Shown here: in pieces, positions 1 to 9,421 of the stretch
Layout: every line of letters begins with the position of its first letter
Position numbering within the stretch: the stretch's first letter is position 1
From: Bdellovibrio bacteriovorus HD100
GTDB lineage: Bacteria; Bdellovibrionota; Bdellovibrionia; Bdellovibrionales; Bdellovibrionaceae
Length of the DNA: 64,000 nt
Direction of reading: 5' to 3'
NCBI RefSeq assembly: GCF_000196175.1
Contig: NC_005363.1
Coordinates: 1,984,001 to 2,048,000 of the forward strand
Position numbers and translations under genes: made by a program
The notes under the pieces: generated by a model
Told to the model about the DNA's origin: nothing
Seen by the model: the letters and a program-made list of their open reading frames with translations, nothing else
Database searches by the model: none

Positions 1-1107
1 GAGATCCAAAGACTCAAGCTTGCCCACCAGTTCGGAAGCCGGCACCGAGGTGTCGACCTCAAAACTGACGCTGTCAGCACTGACCAGACGCTCACGGATG
101 TTTTTCACCTGAGTCAGCTGCGAACGGATTTTTTCTTTCATGCCCTCCAGAACCGGCAGCGGCTGACGCCCCTGAATGGTCAGGCGGATCATGGAAGTTC
201 CCAGAGAACCTCTTTGCCAGGCGTCCATCACCTGTACGGCCAGGTCATTGGCCGTGCCTTCCAGAACTTCACGCAGTTTTTTATCAATGGCATTTTCGAA
301 GGAACCACTGTCCGTATCAAAGCGCCGGGAGACGTCGGCAATGGCACGGCCGTTACTGACCTGCAAAGCCGTCATTTTGATTTCAATGCGGAAGTTGTTG
401 CGCTCCCCTTTGGTCAGGTTGACTTGTCCATCAACCACGACCGGGGCATTAAAGTACTGCGCAAAGAACTGAGCGTCCTCGCCACCAATTTTTTCATTCT
501 GGAAGTCCGCCGGGACACTGGCCGCCAGCCCCGCTTCAATCGGTTTGATCAGATAAAAATTATTTTTCTGGAAAGCCCCGCGCAGGGCTTCTTCCAGCAG
601 GCGGCCTTCCTTGACTAGAAACCCCTGAGGATTCTTGTCCAGCGGCAACCACCAGCGATAACTGCGACCTTCAACACGGTCCTGCCAGCTGACCAGCGGA
701 AGCACCACTGGCACCGCCTCATTTTCATTCAAAAGAGAATTATCCTGAAGCATCTGCTTCAGATCCTTCAATGACACTTTCATCGCCACGGACATCTTGA
801 ACTCATCGGCGTTTTGAGTCAGCGCCGATGGTTTTGTAAACGGGATGTAGCGTGCGGAGTTGCGGATGATTTTATTCTGGATCAGGGTTTTATTTTTCAG
901 GAAGCGGTCGTTACCGATCAGCTCCTGAATGATTTCTTCAGAGACTTTCTGGGAGGCCTCATCCTGAATGACTCTTTTCGCCACCTGCGGATTGGTTTCT
1001 TTGGAAACCCCGGAATAGGTGCGATCCACCAGTTCTGCCTGCTGGGCCAGGGCGGTGCCATTCAAGATCATCATCAACGCTGCTGCAACCACACTTACTA
1101 AACGCAT
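1..1107 (-). CDS. Exported protein of unknown function (C-terminus beyond window)
   Basis: This frame is open from an ATG at 1107 to the first base of the window, giving at least 369 residues with no stop. Residues 1-21 form a signal peptide (MRLVSVVAAALMMILNGTALA, then QQAEL), so the product should reach the periplasm or outer membrane. The rest is a mixed alpha/beta protein without a motif I recognise. A GAGGAG ribosome site lies inside the end of dnaE, 6 bases before the ATG, and the dnaE stop is only 2 bases upstream. The two genes are therefore probably co-transcribed and perhaps translationally coupled. The stretch around QSVTGRAIADVSRRF recalls envelope proteins of the LPP20/FlgT type, but this is a weak resemblance. 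Confidence 0.8.
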   Translation of the reverse strand, partial: MRLVSVVAAALMMILNGTALAQQAELVDRTYSGVSKETNPQVAKRVIQDEASQKVSEEIIQELIGNDRFLKNKTLIQNKIIRNSARYIPFTKPSALTQNADEFKMSVAMKVSLKDLKQMLQDNSLLNENEAVPVVLPLVSWQDRVEGRSYRWWLPLDKNPQGFLVKEGRLLEEALRGAFQKNNFYLIKPIEAGLAASVPADFQNEKIGGEDAQFFAQYFNAPVVVDGQVNLTKGERNNFRIEIKMTALQVSNGRAIADVSRRFDTDSGSFENAIDKKLREVLEGTANDLAVQVMDAWQRGSLGTSMIRLTIQGRQPLPVLEGMKEKIRSQLTQVKNIRERLVSADSVSFEVDTSVPASELVGKLESLDL

Positions 1108-1109
1108 TC

Positions 1110-4100
1110 CTAGCTCCTCAACTCGATAAAGTCCGTTCTTCCAAACAGGGAATGAACACCTTCAAAGAATTCATTGTTCACATTGATCCCCTGCGCCTCT
1201 TCCATCTCCATCAGGACACGACGGTTGAGCTCGCCCAACTCGATTTCCAGACTGACCGAGGTTGCTCCCGGATAGTCCTTCATCAAAGACTGCAAACGAG
1301 GGTAATCATCAGGATTAATCTTATCCAATCTTAAGACCATTCGCTTGGTTTTTTTAAGGATATCTTCCAATGGAGAGACCGTATCAACCATGATTTTGGC
1401 GGATCCTTCCTCCACTTCCAGACCACCCCCGACCAGGACCGGCCTTTCATCGCGCAACTGGGCTTCAAATCGCGCATAGGAATCCGGGAAGATCACCAGC
1501 TCGCAGCTGCCCGTCAGGTCCTCGACCTTGCCGAACGCCATGCGAGTTCCCTTTTTAGTGATCAGCTCACGAAGCTCTGTGATTAGCCCCGCCACCACGA
1601 CACGTTTTTTACCCGCATCACGGTTCTTCCAGTCTTTTTTGGCCGCCTTCAGAGCTTCCGCCTCAGGACTGCCCGGAGCCGGCATCTGCGCCGGCAGATC
1701 AATCACTTTGCACGTTGTCCAAAGCTCGGAAAGCGTGTCAAACCCCTTCAAGGGGTGATCACTCAGGTAAAAGCCCAGAACTTCCTTTTCGTAAGTCAAA
1801 GACGCCGTTCGTGCCCAGGGTTTTACTTCTTCCAAAGTCACTTTGGTTTCCGTCGATGGTCCCAGGTCAAACAACGAAGACTGCCCCATTTCACGGTCTT
1901 TTTGCAGACCGATGGCACGATCCAGATATTTCTGATAGCCGGCAACCAACTGCGCACGGTGCGCCCCGAAACCATCAAAAGCCCCGGCCTTGATCAGACA
2001 CTCGATCACTTTTTTATTCACACGACGGGTGTCGATGGAATTAAAGAATTCATCCAAAGAGTTGAATTTTTTCTCGGGCAGATTATTGCGGGCCTCAATG
2101 ATGGCCTCGACCGCATTCTGCCCCACGCCCTTGATCGCCCCCAGGCCGAAGTAAATTTCATCGCCATGAACATCAAACAGATAATCCGAGAAGTTCACGC
2201 TTGGCGAACGCACGGTCAGACCACGCTTGGTGGCATCCTTGGAGTATTTTACGATCTTTTCCGTATCCGAAAGCTCGGTACTGAGAAGAGCGGCGAAGAA
2301 TTCCGCCGGGTAATGACATTTCAGCCAGGCCGTCTGAATGGTGACGACCGAGTACGCAGCGGCGTGGGATTTATTGAAACCGTAATCGGCGAACTTGTAC
2401 ATCAGATCAAACAGATCTGATGAACGTTGTTTATCATGCCCGCGTTCAATCGCCCCTTTCATGAAGCGTTCGCGGTGCTGATCCATCTCCTCTTTGATCT
2501 TCTTACCCATCGCACGACGAAGCATATCCGCTTCACCCAGAGAGTATCCGGCAATGCGCGAGGCGATACCCATAACCTGTTCCTGATAGACCATGATCCC
2601 GTAGGTCTCGGACAGAACTTCACGGGTGTCTTCCAAAAGGTATTCCACCGGCGCCTTACCGTGTTTACGATCGGTAAAGTCCGGAATGTTCGCCATTGGA
2701 CCCGGTCGGTACAACGACGTGATCGCAGTAACATCGGCAAACGAAGAAGGACGGATTTTACGGGTGGCATCGGTGATGCCCTCACCCTCAAACTGGAACA
2801 CCCCGGCGGTATCCCCGCGGGACATCATTTCGAAGGTCGCCGCATCCGTCATTGGAATCATCTGTGACTGGATTTTTTTGCCACGGTTTTTCAAAATCAG
2901 CTTCAAAGCATGATTGATATGGGTCAGGGTCTTCAGACCCAGGAAGTCAAACTTGATCAGACCGATTTTTTCGGCGTGCTTCATGTCGTACTGAACAACC
3001 TGCTCGCCGTCAGCACCCTTATAGAGCGGAGCATGACGAACCAGCTGTCCGTCGGCGATGATAACCCCGGCGGCGTGGATACCAGCATGGCGAACCATCC
3101 CCTCCACCCGCTGCGCCAGATCCATCAGTGTGTTCACTGTTGGATTCATCTCCATCATCTCGCCAATACGAGGTTCCATTTCCATGGCCTCTTTGAGATT
3201 GATGCCAAGTTTTTCCGGAATCAGTTTTGTCACGGCATCGACTTCCGGGAAGGTCATCCCCAGAACGCGTCCCACGTCCTTGATCGCGGCACGGGCCTGC
3301 AACTTACCGTAAGTGATGATCTGGGAAACAGACTCCTGACCATACTTGCGGGTTACATACTGAATCACCTCCTGGCGACGATCCTGACAGAAGTCGATAT
3401 CGAAGTCGGGCATCGAGATACGTTCTGGATTCAGGAAACGCTCAAACAGAAGGAAATTAGGAAGCGGATCCAAATCCGTAATACGCAAAACATAAGCAAC
3501 CAGAGAGCCGGCACCGGAACCCCGCCCCGGCCCCACCGGAATGTCATTCACCTTCGCCCAGTTGATGAAGTCTTGGACGATCAGGAAGTAACCGTTAAAA
3601 CCCATACGATCGATAATACCCAACTCATATTCCAGACGCTTGTCGTACTCTGGAATTTTGTCTTCCGGTATCATCTCGCCACGCGCGGCGGCCTCTTCAA
3701 AGCGCACCAAAAGGCCTGCTTTGGCTTTGCGGGCGATGTCTTCCTTCAACGACAAACCATCGTCTGTCGGGAATGTTGGAAGGTGATAGATCGGTTTTCC
3801 CTGATCATCTTTCAGCTTGAATTTAACATCGCAGCGTTCAGCGATTTGCAGAGTGTTGGCGATTGCTTCCGGCACATCAGCAAAAAGCTCGGTCATCTGC
3901 TCTGGCTTTTTTAAATAAAACTCATCCGTGCCCAGACGGAAACGGGATTCGTCACTTAAAGTTTTATTCGACCCGATACAGATCAAAACTTCCTGAGCCA
4001 TCTGATCATCCTGAGTCATGTAGTGCACGTCATTGGACGCCACGACAGGAACTCCGGTGATCTTGGAAGCTTCCAGCAGGAATGGATTCAGACGATCCCA

Positions 4101-4649
4101 TTCCGCAACACCGGTGCGGCACATTTCAAGATACAGACGATCGTTGAAGATTTCTTTCAGCTGACGAATTTTCGCCAACGCCGCATCCGGACCTTCACGC
4201 AGGAAGGACTCTGCAACTTCACCGCGCAAGCCGCCCGTCAAACAGATCAGATTTTCGTTGTACTGCTGAATGACTTCGTAATCGATACGAGGCTTCCAGT
4301 AAAAGCCCTCTTGGTAGCCGATGGAAGAAAGTTTACACAGATTACGATAACCATCATTGTTCTGCGCCAGAAACACCAAGCGGCGTGGCCCGGTGTTGAC
4401 CTGATCACGATCCTGCTTTTTTTCAAGACGAGAACCTGGCGCGATGTACGCATCCAAACCCAGAATTGGTTTTACGTTGTTATCCTTACAGGCAAAGAAA
4501 AATTCAACAGCACCGAACATGTTGCCGTTGTCAGTAAGGGCCACCGCGGGCATCTGCATGGCCGCTGCTTTTTTGGCAATGGCTTTAACCCGGCATGCGG
4601 CTTCCAAAAGGGAATATTCTGAGTGGACGTGTAGATGAACAAAAGACAT
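1110..4649 (-). CDS. dnaE: DNA polymerase III alpha subunit (DnaE)
   Basis: Catalytic subunit of the replicative polymerase, acting with the clamp and clamp loader at the fork. At 1179 residues it has the usual DnaE1 length. The order of parts is typical: N-terminal PHP domain starting FVHLHVHSEYSLLEA (residues 3-17), palm with GPGRGSGAGSLVAY (373-386) and the metal-binding PDFDIDF (414-420), the further catalytic region KFDFLGLKTL, a helix-hairpin-helix at GVGQNAVEAI, and an OB fold near residues 985-1060 (VVVAGLITELRELITKKGTR). The start at 4649 fits the family N-terminus exactly. The only strong purine-rich site (GGGGG) is about 18 bases upstream, inside a hairpin arm. Downstream it runs into the exported-protein gene with a 2-base gap. 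Confidence 0.98.
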   Translation of the reverse strand: MSFVHLHVHSEYSLLEAACRVKAIAKKAAAMQMPAVALTDNGNMFGAVEFFFACKDNNVKPILGLDAYIAPGSRLEKKQDRDQVNTGPRRLVFLAQNNDGYRNLCKLSSIGYQEGFYWKPRIDYEVIQQYNENLICLTGGLRGEVAESFLREGPDAALAKIRQLKEIFNDRLYLEMCRTGVAEWDRLNPFLLEASKITGVPVVASNDVHYMTQDDQMAQEVLICIGSNKTLSDESRFRLGTDEFYLKKPEQMTELFADVPEAIANTLQIAERCDVKFKLKDDQGKPIYHLPTFPTDDGLSLKEDIARKAKAGLLVRFEEAAARGEMIPEDKIPEYDKRLEYELGIIDRMGFNGYFLIVQDFINWAKVNDIPVGPGRGSGAGSLVAYVLRITDLDPLPNFLLFERFLNPERISMPDFDIDFCQDRRQEVIQYVTRKYGQESVSQIITYGKLQARAAIKDVGRVLGMTFPEVDAVTKLIPEKLGINLKEAMEMEPRIGEMMEMNPTVNTLMDLAQRVEGMVRHAGIHAAGVIIADGQLVRHAPLYKGADGEQVVQYDMKHAEKIGLIKFDFLGLKTLTHINHALKLILKNRGKKIQSQMIPMTDAATFEMMSRGDTAGVFQFEGEGITDATRKIRPSSFADVTAITSLYRPGPMANIPDFTDRKHGKAPVEYLLEDTREVLSETYGIMVYQEQVMGIASRIAGYSLGEADMLRRAMGKKIKEEMDQHRERFMKGAIERGHDKQRSSDLFDLMYKFADYGFNKSHAAAYSVVTIQTAWLKCHYPAEFFAALLSTELSDTEKIVKYSKDATKRGLTVRSPSVNFSDYLFDVHGDEIYFGLGAIKGVGQNAVEAIIEARNNLPEKKFNSLDEFFNSIDTRRVNKKVIECLIKAGAFDGFGAHRAQLVAGYQKYLDRAIGLQKDREMGQSSLFDLGPSTETKVTLEEVKPWARTASLTYEKEVLGFYLSDHPLKGFDTLSELWTTCKVIDLPAQMPAPGSPEAEALKAAKKDWKNRDAGKKRVVVAGLITELRELITKKGTRMAFGKVEDLTGSCELVIFPDSYARFEAQLRDERPVLVGGGLEVEEGSAKIMVDTVSPLEDILKKTKRMVLRLDKINPDDYPRLQSLMKDYPGATSVSLEIELGELNRRVLMEMEEAQGINVNNEFFEGVHSLFGRTDFIELRS

Positions 4650-4667
4650 GACAATTTCATATCTTAG

Positions 4668-4694
4668 CCCCCTTTTTGTTTCAATAAAAGGGGG
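4668..4694 (-). promoter_or_regulatory. 9-bp hairpin in the dnaE leader
   Basis: A perfect 9-bp stem (CCCCCTTTT paired with AAAAGGGGG, 9-base loop) lies 28 bases after the stop of the upstream minus-strand gene and 18 bases before the dnaE ATG. On the minus strand its 3' arm holds the only strong Shine-Dalgarno-like purine run. No U tract follows, so it is a poor intrinsic terminator. It may instead limit dnaE translation or protect an mRNA end (inference). Confidence 0.45.
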
Positions 4695-4721
4695 TGTTTA
4701 GGTCACACTTCTCTCGGCGCG

Positions 4722-5690
4722 TTAAAAGACCCCAAGTTGCACCAAAGGTTGAATGGAAACTCCGCCCGGAATTTGAGCAGACCCCAGATCCAATCTGTCG
4801 TTTTTAACGGGAATTTTGATGGTTTTTGAGCCCAGACCTGCATCAATCGTGACTGTGAGAATAACTCCAGAAACCTGCGCCGGATGGGTCGCCCCATCGA
4901 TATTCCAAAGTGTCGCCTGATCGTCGCGGAATTCGATTTTATCACTGTTCGGAGCTGCCGGGTCTTTTTCAAGTTTTACATCCAAAACACTGGCCGCATA
5001 CCCATCAGCCACTTCCATGTCCACCTGCAACTTTTGACGAAGCATTTCGTTGGCGTACTTGATCAACAAAACCGCACTTTTCCCAGGAGCTGGCGCCACA
5101 AAGTCACGATCGCGGGTGCTGTCTTGAGAAAGCAAACCGAAGTAACGAATGGCCAGATCCGAGTTAGGAACCTCCAAAGAAAAGGGCTGAGTCACTTTCT
5201 GGCGATACTTGAAATCATTGAAGGACATCAGCAGGCGTCCATCTTCAAGATTGAACAACCTATACCCCGTCATCTCGGCACAACAACCTCCCAAGCCTGA
5301 AACCAGCACAGGATAACTATCATGCACATTCAACTCGGTGGCCGCTTCTGTTTTACCCCACAAAACCCGCTCCAGACGCTCGCCTTTACGAACACTCCAG
5401 GAAATGCTTCCGGAAATACCTTCCGCATTCAAATATTCCTCGGTGTTTTTTGCGCTGCCAATCAGATACAGCTGATCCCCATCCACTTCCGAATAAGAGC
5501 GATAAGTCTGATAGTCTTGAGAAGTGCGCTGAATCACACGACTGCCGTCTTCGGCCTGCTTCAATTTAAAACTGGAGATGCCCGAGCTTTCATAAAGAAT
5601 CTGCCCCGCCGCCGCGAGCGCCGCCATACAGGAAAGAACAATAAGTAAAGTAATACCCTTGGAAATTTTATGGATGTGTTTTGTTTTCAT
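4722..5690 (-). CDS. Exported or membrane-anchored protein of unknown function
   Basis: The ATG at 5690 gives 322 residues starting MKTKHIHKISKGITLLIVL. A 20-residue hydrophobic segment follows (signal peptide or N-anchor, ending around AALAAAG). A TTG 30 bases upstream is also in frame but has no better ribosome site. The remaining ~290 residues look globular and mostly beta, with a paired Cys in GLGGCCAEMTGYRL. I do not recognise the family. The gene sits between guaA and dnaE on the same strand. The 29-bp inverted repeat after guaA separates it from guaA, so it probably has its own promoter in 5691-5751. Confidence 0.75.
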   Translation of the reverse strand: MKTKHIHKISKGITLLIVLSCMAALAAAGQILYESSGISSFKLKQAEDGSRVIQRTSQDYQTYRSYSEVDGDQLYLIGSAKNTEEYLNAEGISGSISWSVRKGERLERVLWGKTEAATELNVHDSYPVLVSGLGGCCAEMTGYRLFNLEDGRLLMSFNDFKYRQKVTQPFSLEVPNSDLAIRYFGLLSQDSTRDRDFVAPAPGKSAVLLIKYANEMLRQKLQVDMEVADGYAASVLDVKLEKDPAAPNSDKIEFRDDQATLWNIDGATHPAQVSGVILTVTIDAGLGSKTIKIPVKNDRLDLGSAQIPGGVSIQPLVQLGVF

Positions 5691-5751
5691 CCAAAGAAGG
5701 CTAACAAAACCAATCCCCAATCAGGAGTTACACAAAAATCATGACAAACAA

Positions 5752-5826
5752 AAAAGGTACCTGCTTACTTTTTCCGAAGCAGCGCATCTAGCACAGCGCT
5801 TCGGAAAAAGTAAGCAGGTACCTTTT
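5752..5826. repeat. 29-bp perfect inverted repeat after guaA
   Basis: Left arm 5752-5780 and right arm 5798-5826 are perfect reverse complements over 29 bases, with a 17-base loop. The outer ends read AAAAGGTACC and GGTACCTTTT. It begins 3 bases past the guaA stop. Each strand ends in a T4 run, so it could terminate guaA transcription. A perfect 29-bp stem is far longer than an ordinary intrinsic terminator, so a dispersed palindromic repeat used as a terminator is also plausible. No second copy is evident in this window. Confidence 0.85.
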
Positions 5827-5828
5827 GG

Positions 5829-7349
5829 TTATTCCCACTCGATGGTGCCGGGGGGTTTGCTGGTGACGTCGTAGACGACGCGGTTGACGCCTTTGACTTT
5901 GTTAGTGATCAGATTGGAGACCTCACGCAGGAACTGGAATTCGAAAGGATACCAGTCTGCGGTCATGCCGTCACTGGAGGTGACTGCACGCAAGGCCAGA
6001 ACGTGATCGTAAGTTCTGGAGTCCCCCTGCACGCCCACGGTTTTTACCGGAAGCAAAACACAGAACGCCTGCCAGATTTTTTCGTAAAGGCCGCGGCGGC
6101 GAAGTTCTGAAATATAAACATCATCTGCTTCTTTAAGAATTTGCAGTTTTTCTTTCGTCACTTCACCCAACACACGAATTGCCAAGCCCGGCCCCGGGAA
6201 CGGATGACGCCACAGCATTTCTTTTGGAAGTCCAAGCTGTGCCCCCAGAGCGCGCACTTCATCTTTGAACAATTCGCGAACTGGCTCCACCAGACCCAAT
6301 TTCATTTTTTCCGGCAGACCACCCACATTGTGGTGCGACTTGATGGTCACACTGCCGCCCACTGACGACACACTTTCAATCACATCCGGATAAAGTGTTC
6401 CTTGCGCCAGCCATTTGATCGGAAGTTTGTGATCATAGCTTTTATCAAAGACTTCAATAAACACACGTCCGATGGTTTTACGCTTGTCTTCAGGATCAGA
6501 CTTTCCTTGAAGGGCTGAAAGAAACTCTTCAGAAGCATCCACACCGCGCACATTCAGCCCAATGCGATGATAAGACTCAAGCACTGCTTCGTACTCGTTT
6601 TTACGCAAAAGACCGTTATCAACAAACACGCAGTGAACACGCTCAGCACCCAAAGCCTTGGTCAGCAGAGTCGCCACCACCGTGGAATCAACGCCGCCAC
6701 TTAAACCCACCAGAACATGATCCGTAGGTCCGACTTTGTCTTGCGCTTCCTTGATCAAAATATCCTTGATGTGAGGAGCATCCCAGTCCGCCGGAGCTTT
6801 ACACATGCCTTGCGCGAAATATTTCAACAGATCCATTCCGTGATCGGTGTGCGCCACCTCGGGATGGAACTGCACCGCCAAAACGCCGGGACCCTGCATG
6901 GCTGCGGGATGATGGCCGTCGGAATTTGCGATGATTTTAAAACCCTCGGGGGCTTTTTCAACCACGTCGCCGTGACTCATCCAAACTTTTTGTCTTTCAG
7001 GAACACCCTGGACCGGACTGGACCATGTTACATAATTCAGACCATACTCACGGTGTTCAGCGCGAGTCACCTTGCCGCCTAACTGGTGAGTCAAAAGCTG
7101 CATTCCATAACAAACGCCCATCACAGGACTTATGTTACGAAGTTCAGCCACATTTCTTTGCGGTGAACCGGCTTCATAAACTGAATTCGGACCGCCGCTT
7201 AAGATGATGCCGTAAGGATTTTTCTTACGGATTTCTTCCGTGGGATATTCGAAGGAATGAATTTCTGAATAAAAACCCATCTCGCGCAGACGACGGGCAA
7301 TCAATTGTGTGAACTGGGAACCAAAATCAAGAATGACAAAACCACGCAT
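5829..7349 (-). CDS. guaA: GMP synthase (glutamine-hydrolysing)
   Basis: Converts XMP to GMP using glutamine and ATP, the last step of GMP synthesis in the cytoplasm. The 506-residue protein has the standard layout. The class I glutamine amidotransferase domain carries nucleophile Cys80 in GVCYGMQLL and His162/Glu164 in QFHPEVAH. The ATP pyrophosphatase domain has the P-loop SGGVDS (217-222). The dimerisation domain ends in the family terminus TSKPPGTIEWE. The ATG is 2 bases after the guaB stop and has no clear ribosome site, suggesting translational coupling to guaB. The long inverted repeat immediately downstream probably ends the transcript. Confidence 0.98.
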   Translation of the reverse strand: MRGFVILDFGSQFTQLIARRLREMGFYSEIHSFEYPTEEIRKKNPYGIILSGGPNSVYEAGSPQRNVAELRNISPVMGVCYGMQLLTHQLGGKVTRAEHREYGLNYVTWSSPVQGVPERQKVWMSHGDVVEKAPEGFKIIANSDGHHPAAMQGPGVLAVQFHPEVAHTDHGMDLLKYFAQGMCKAPADWDAPHIKDILIKEAQDKVGPTDHVLVGLSGGVDSTVVATLLTKALGAERVHCVFVDNGLLRKNEYEAVLESYHRIGLNVRGVDASEEFLSALQGKSDPEDKRKTIGRVFIEVFDKSYDHKLPIKWLAQGTLYPDVIESVSSVGGSVTIKSHHNVGGLPEKMKLGLVEPVRELFKDEVRALGAQLGLPKEMLWRHPFPGPGLAIRVLGEVTKEKLQILKEADDVYISELRRRGLYEKIWQAFCVLLPVKTVGVQGDSRTYDHVLALRAVTSSDGMTADWYPFEFQFLREVSNLITNKVKGVNRVVYDVTSKPPGTIEWE

Positions 7350-7351
7350 AA

Positions 7352-8815
7352 TTATGACTCAATTCGATAGTTAGGTGCTTCTTTGGTGATGCTGACATCA
7401 TGCACGTGGGATTCACGAAGACCCATGGCAGAAATCTGCACGAACTTCGCCTTGCTCTGCAGCTCATCTATATTGCGGGCGCCGACATAACCCATTCCGG
7501 ATTTCAAGCCACCGATCAATTGATGAATGACTCCGGAAGCAGATCCTTTGTAAGCGACCTTGCCTTCGATGCCCTCTGGAACAAGCTTGTCATTTTCTTC
7601 GACGTCCATTTGGCCATAACGGTCTTTGGAACCTTTGGACATCGCCCCCAGACTGCCCATCCCGCGATAGACTTTGTATGTACGACCCTGGAACAAGATT
7701 GTTTCGCCCGGTGATTCTTCAGCCCCCGCCAGCAGGTTTCCGATCATCACGGAATTTGCACCCAAAGCCAGCGCCTTGGTGATGTCGCCAGAGAATTTGA
7801 TACCGCCGTCAGCAATAATTGTTTTACCGCGGGAACGCGCAACCTTCGCACATTCCATCACCGCAGAAATCTGCGGCATCCCGACACCGGCCACCACACG
7901 CGTGGTGCAAATACTTCCAGGTCCCACACCAACTTTGACAACTTCAGCACCGGCGTCCAGCAAGGCTTGCGTGCCATCAGCCGTCACGACGTTTCCAGCC
8001 ACAACAATCACATCTTTATGTTTCTGGGAAATATACTTTACCATTTCGATCACGTTTTTAGAGTGACCATGGGCTGTGTCGACACAAAGAACGTCGACAT
8101 CCGCCGCCACCAACGCCTCCACGCGGTCACGGGAATCAGGCCCCACGCCCACCGCAGCCCCGACAAACAGACGACCATGTTCGTCCTTGGTGGCTTGAGG
8201 ATAATTTTTAGCCTTTTCAATATCCTTGATCGTGATCAGACCTTTTAGTTTGCCTTTGGAATCCACCACCGGCAGCTTTTCAATGCGGTGTTTTTGCAGA
8301 ATCTTTTTTGCTTCATCCAAAGTTGTGCCCATTTTCGCAGTGACCAGATTTTCTTTGGTCATCAGATTGCGAATCGGCTGATTGAAGTTTTCCTCAAAGC
8401 GCAGATCGCGATTGGTCAGAATTCCGACCAGCTCACCATTGACTGTGACTGGAACACCGCTGATGGAATATTTTTCCATCAGGGCCACAGCTTCTTCCAC
8501 CAGATGATCCGGCCCCAGAGTGATGGGATCCATGATCATGCCGCTTTCATATTTTTTTACCTTTTCAACTTCCAGGGCCTGTTTGTCGATATCCATATTT
8601 TTATGAATGATCCCCAAACCACCATGTTGAGCCATGACCCGCGCAACGCGGTTTTCAGTCACCGTGTCCATCGCCGCGGAAATGATCGGCGTGTTCAGAT
8701 ATTTACCACGGGCAAATACAGAACGAGGTACAACATCCGTGGGAGTGATTTCAGAGTATTGGGGAAGAAGAAGAATATCGTCAAACGTCAGTGCGTAAGG
8801 GACTTCACGATCCAT
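7352..8815 (-). CDS. guaB: IMP dehydrogenase
   Basis: Oxidises IMP to XMP with NAD, the committed step to guanine nucleotides, and feeds the adjacent guaA. At 487 residues it has the full family layout: a TIM barrel interrupted by two CBS domains (about residues 92-205), which bind regulatory nucleotides in relatives. The catalytic loop is GPGSICTTR with Cys303, and the flap region contains [13 protein letters not shown]. An AGGAG site lies 7 bases before the ATG. The leader at 8816-8892 shows no riboswitch fold that I can identify. Function is certain from sequence; the guaBA operon is inferred from the 2-base gap. Confidence 0.98.
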   Translation of the reverse strand: MDREVPYALTFDDILLLPQYSEITPTDVVPRSVFARGKYLNTPIISAAMDTVTENRVARVMAQHGGLGIIHKNMDIDKQALEVEKVKKYESGMIMDPITLGPDHLVEEAVALMEKYSISGVPVTVNGELVGILTNRDLRFEENFNQPIRNLMTKENLVTAKMGTTLDEAKKILQKHRIEKLPVVDSKGKLKGLITIKDIEKAKNYPQATKDEHGRLFVGAAVGVGPDSRDRVEALVAADVDVLCVDTAHGHSKNVIEMVKYISQKHKDVIVVAGNVVTADGTQALLDAGAEVVKVGVGPGSICTTRVVAGVGMPQISAVMECAKVARSRGKTIIADGGIKFSGDITKALALGANSVMIGNLLAGAEESPGETILFQGRTYKVYRGMGSLGAMSKGSKDRYGQMDVEENDKLVPEGIEGKVAYKGSASGVIHQLIGGLKSGMGYVGARNIDELQSKAKFVQISAMGLRESHVHDVSITKEAPNYRIES

Positions 8816-8892
8816 AACAAAGCTCCTAGAGGCAGGTTTTTGTTATTCTGAGCGGAAATCCCTTTGAGTTCAAGCAAAACAAGGGCGATTAT

Positions 8893-9402
8893 TTAGTACC
8901 AGGTCTTGTAGAGAAGATAGTTGTCAGCGGACTTTTCAAGCAATGCCACCTCTTCATCCGTCAGCGCCCGCTTGACCTTGCCCGGGCGCCCAACAACCAG
9001 ACTGCGTGGTGGAATTTCAGTTCCTTCAGTGATCAGGGTTCCTGCACCAATCAAACAATGCTCGCCGACTTTGCAGCCATCCATGATAATAGAACCCATA
9101 CCGACCAGAGTGCCGCGACCAATCTCACAGCCATGCAGCATCACCAAATGCCCAATAGTCACGCGGTCATGGAGCGTTGTTCCCCATTTTTCATAGGTTC
9201 CATGAATGACGGAACCATCCTGAACATTGACCTCTTTGCCAATTCGAATCGGCATCACGTCACCGCGAATCACAACATTGTACCAGATTGATGAGCCGTC
9301 GCCAATTTCCACATTGCTGATAATGCGGGCGTTGTCCGCCACAAATACTTTTTCACCAATCACCGGAGACATGCCGCGTGCATTCACTAACCTGTTGCTC
9401 AT
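8893..9402 (-). CDS. Gamma-carbonic-anhydrase-like hexapeptide protein
   Basis: A 169-residue left-handed beta-helix protein built of hexapeptide repeats (for example IGRGTLVGMGSIIMDG). The three metal-ligand histidines of the gamma-CA/YrdA/PaaY family are present: His67 in VIHGT, and His85 and His90 in IGHLVMLHGC. It is likely a trimeric cytoplasmic Zn or Fe enzyme. Whether it hydrates CO2 or acts on thioesters cannot be told, because many family members are inactive as anhydrases. The ATG at 9402 is preferred over an in-frame GTG at 9417 because AGAGGTG sits 6 bases before it. It follows the patatin-like gene by 19 bases and is probably in the same transcript. Confidence 0.88.
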   Translation of the reverse strand: MSNRLVNARGMSPVIGEKVFVADNARIISNVEIGDGSSIWYNVVIRGDVMPIRIGKEVNVQDGSVIHGTYEKWGTTLHDRVTIGHLVMLHGCEIGRGTLVGMGSIIMDGCKVGEHCLIGAGTLITEGTEIPPRSLVVGRPGKVKRALTDEEVALLEKSADNYLLYKTWY

Positions 9403-9421
9403 AGAACACCTCTGCACTAAG

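Noticed and set aside
1152-4622. Many open frames on the plus strand inside dnaE
   Set aside because: All are opposite the firmly assigned DNA polymerase gene and lack family features.
4472-4660. 62-residue frame with a good ribosome site overlapping the dnaE start
   Set aside because: Its product has no domain and it lies inside dnaE in another frame. It is mentioned only as a possible leader frame.
8816-8892. Possible riboswitch upstream of guaB
   Set aside because: The 77 bases between guaB and the hexapeptide-protein gene show an ordinary ribosome site and no conserved purine-riboswitch core.
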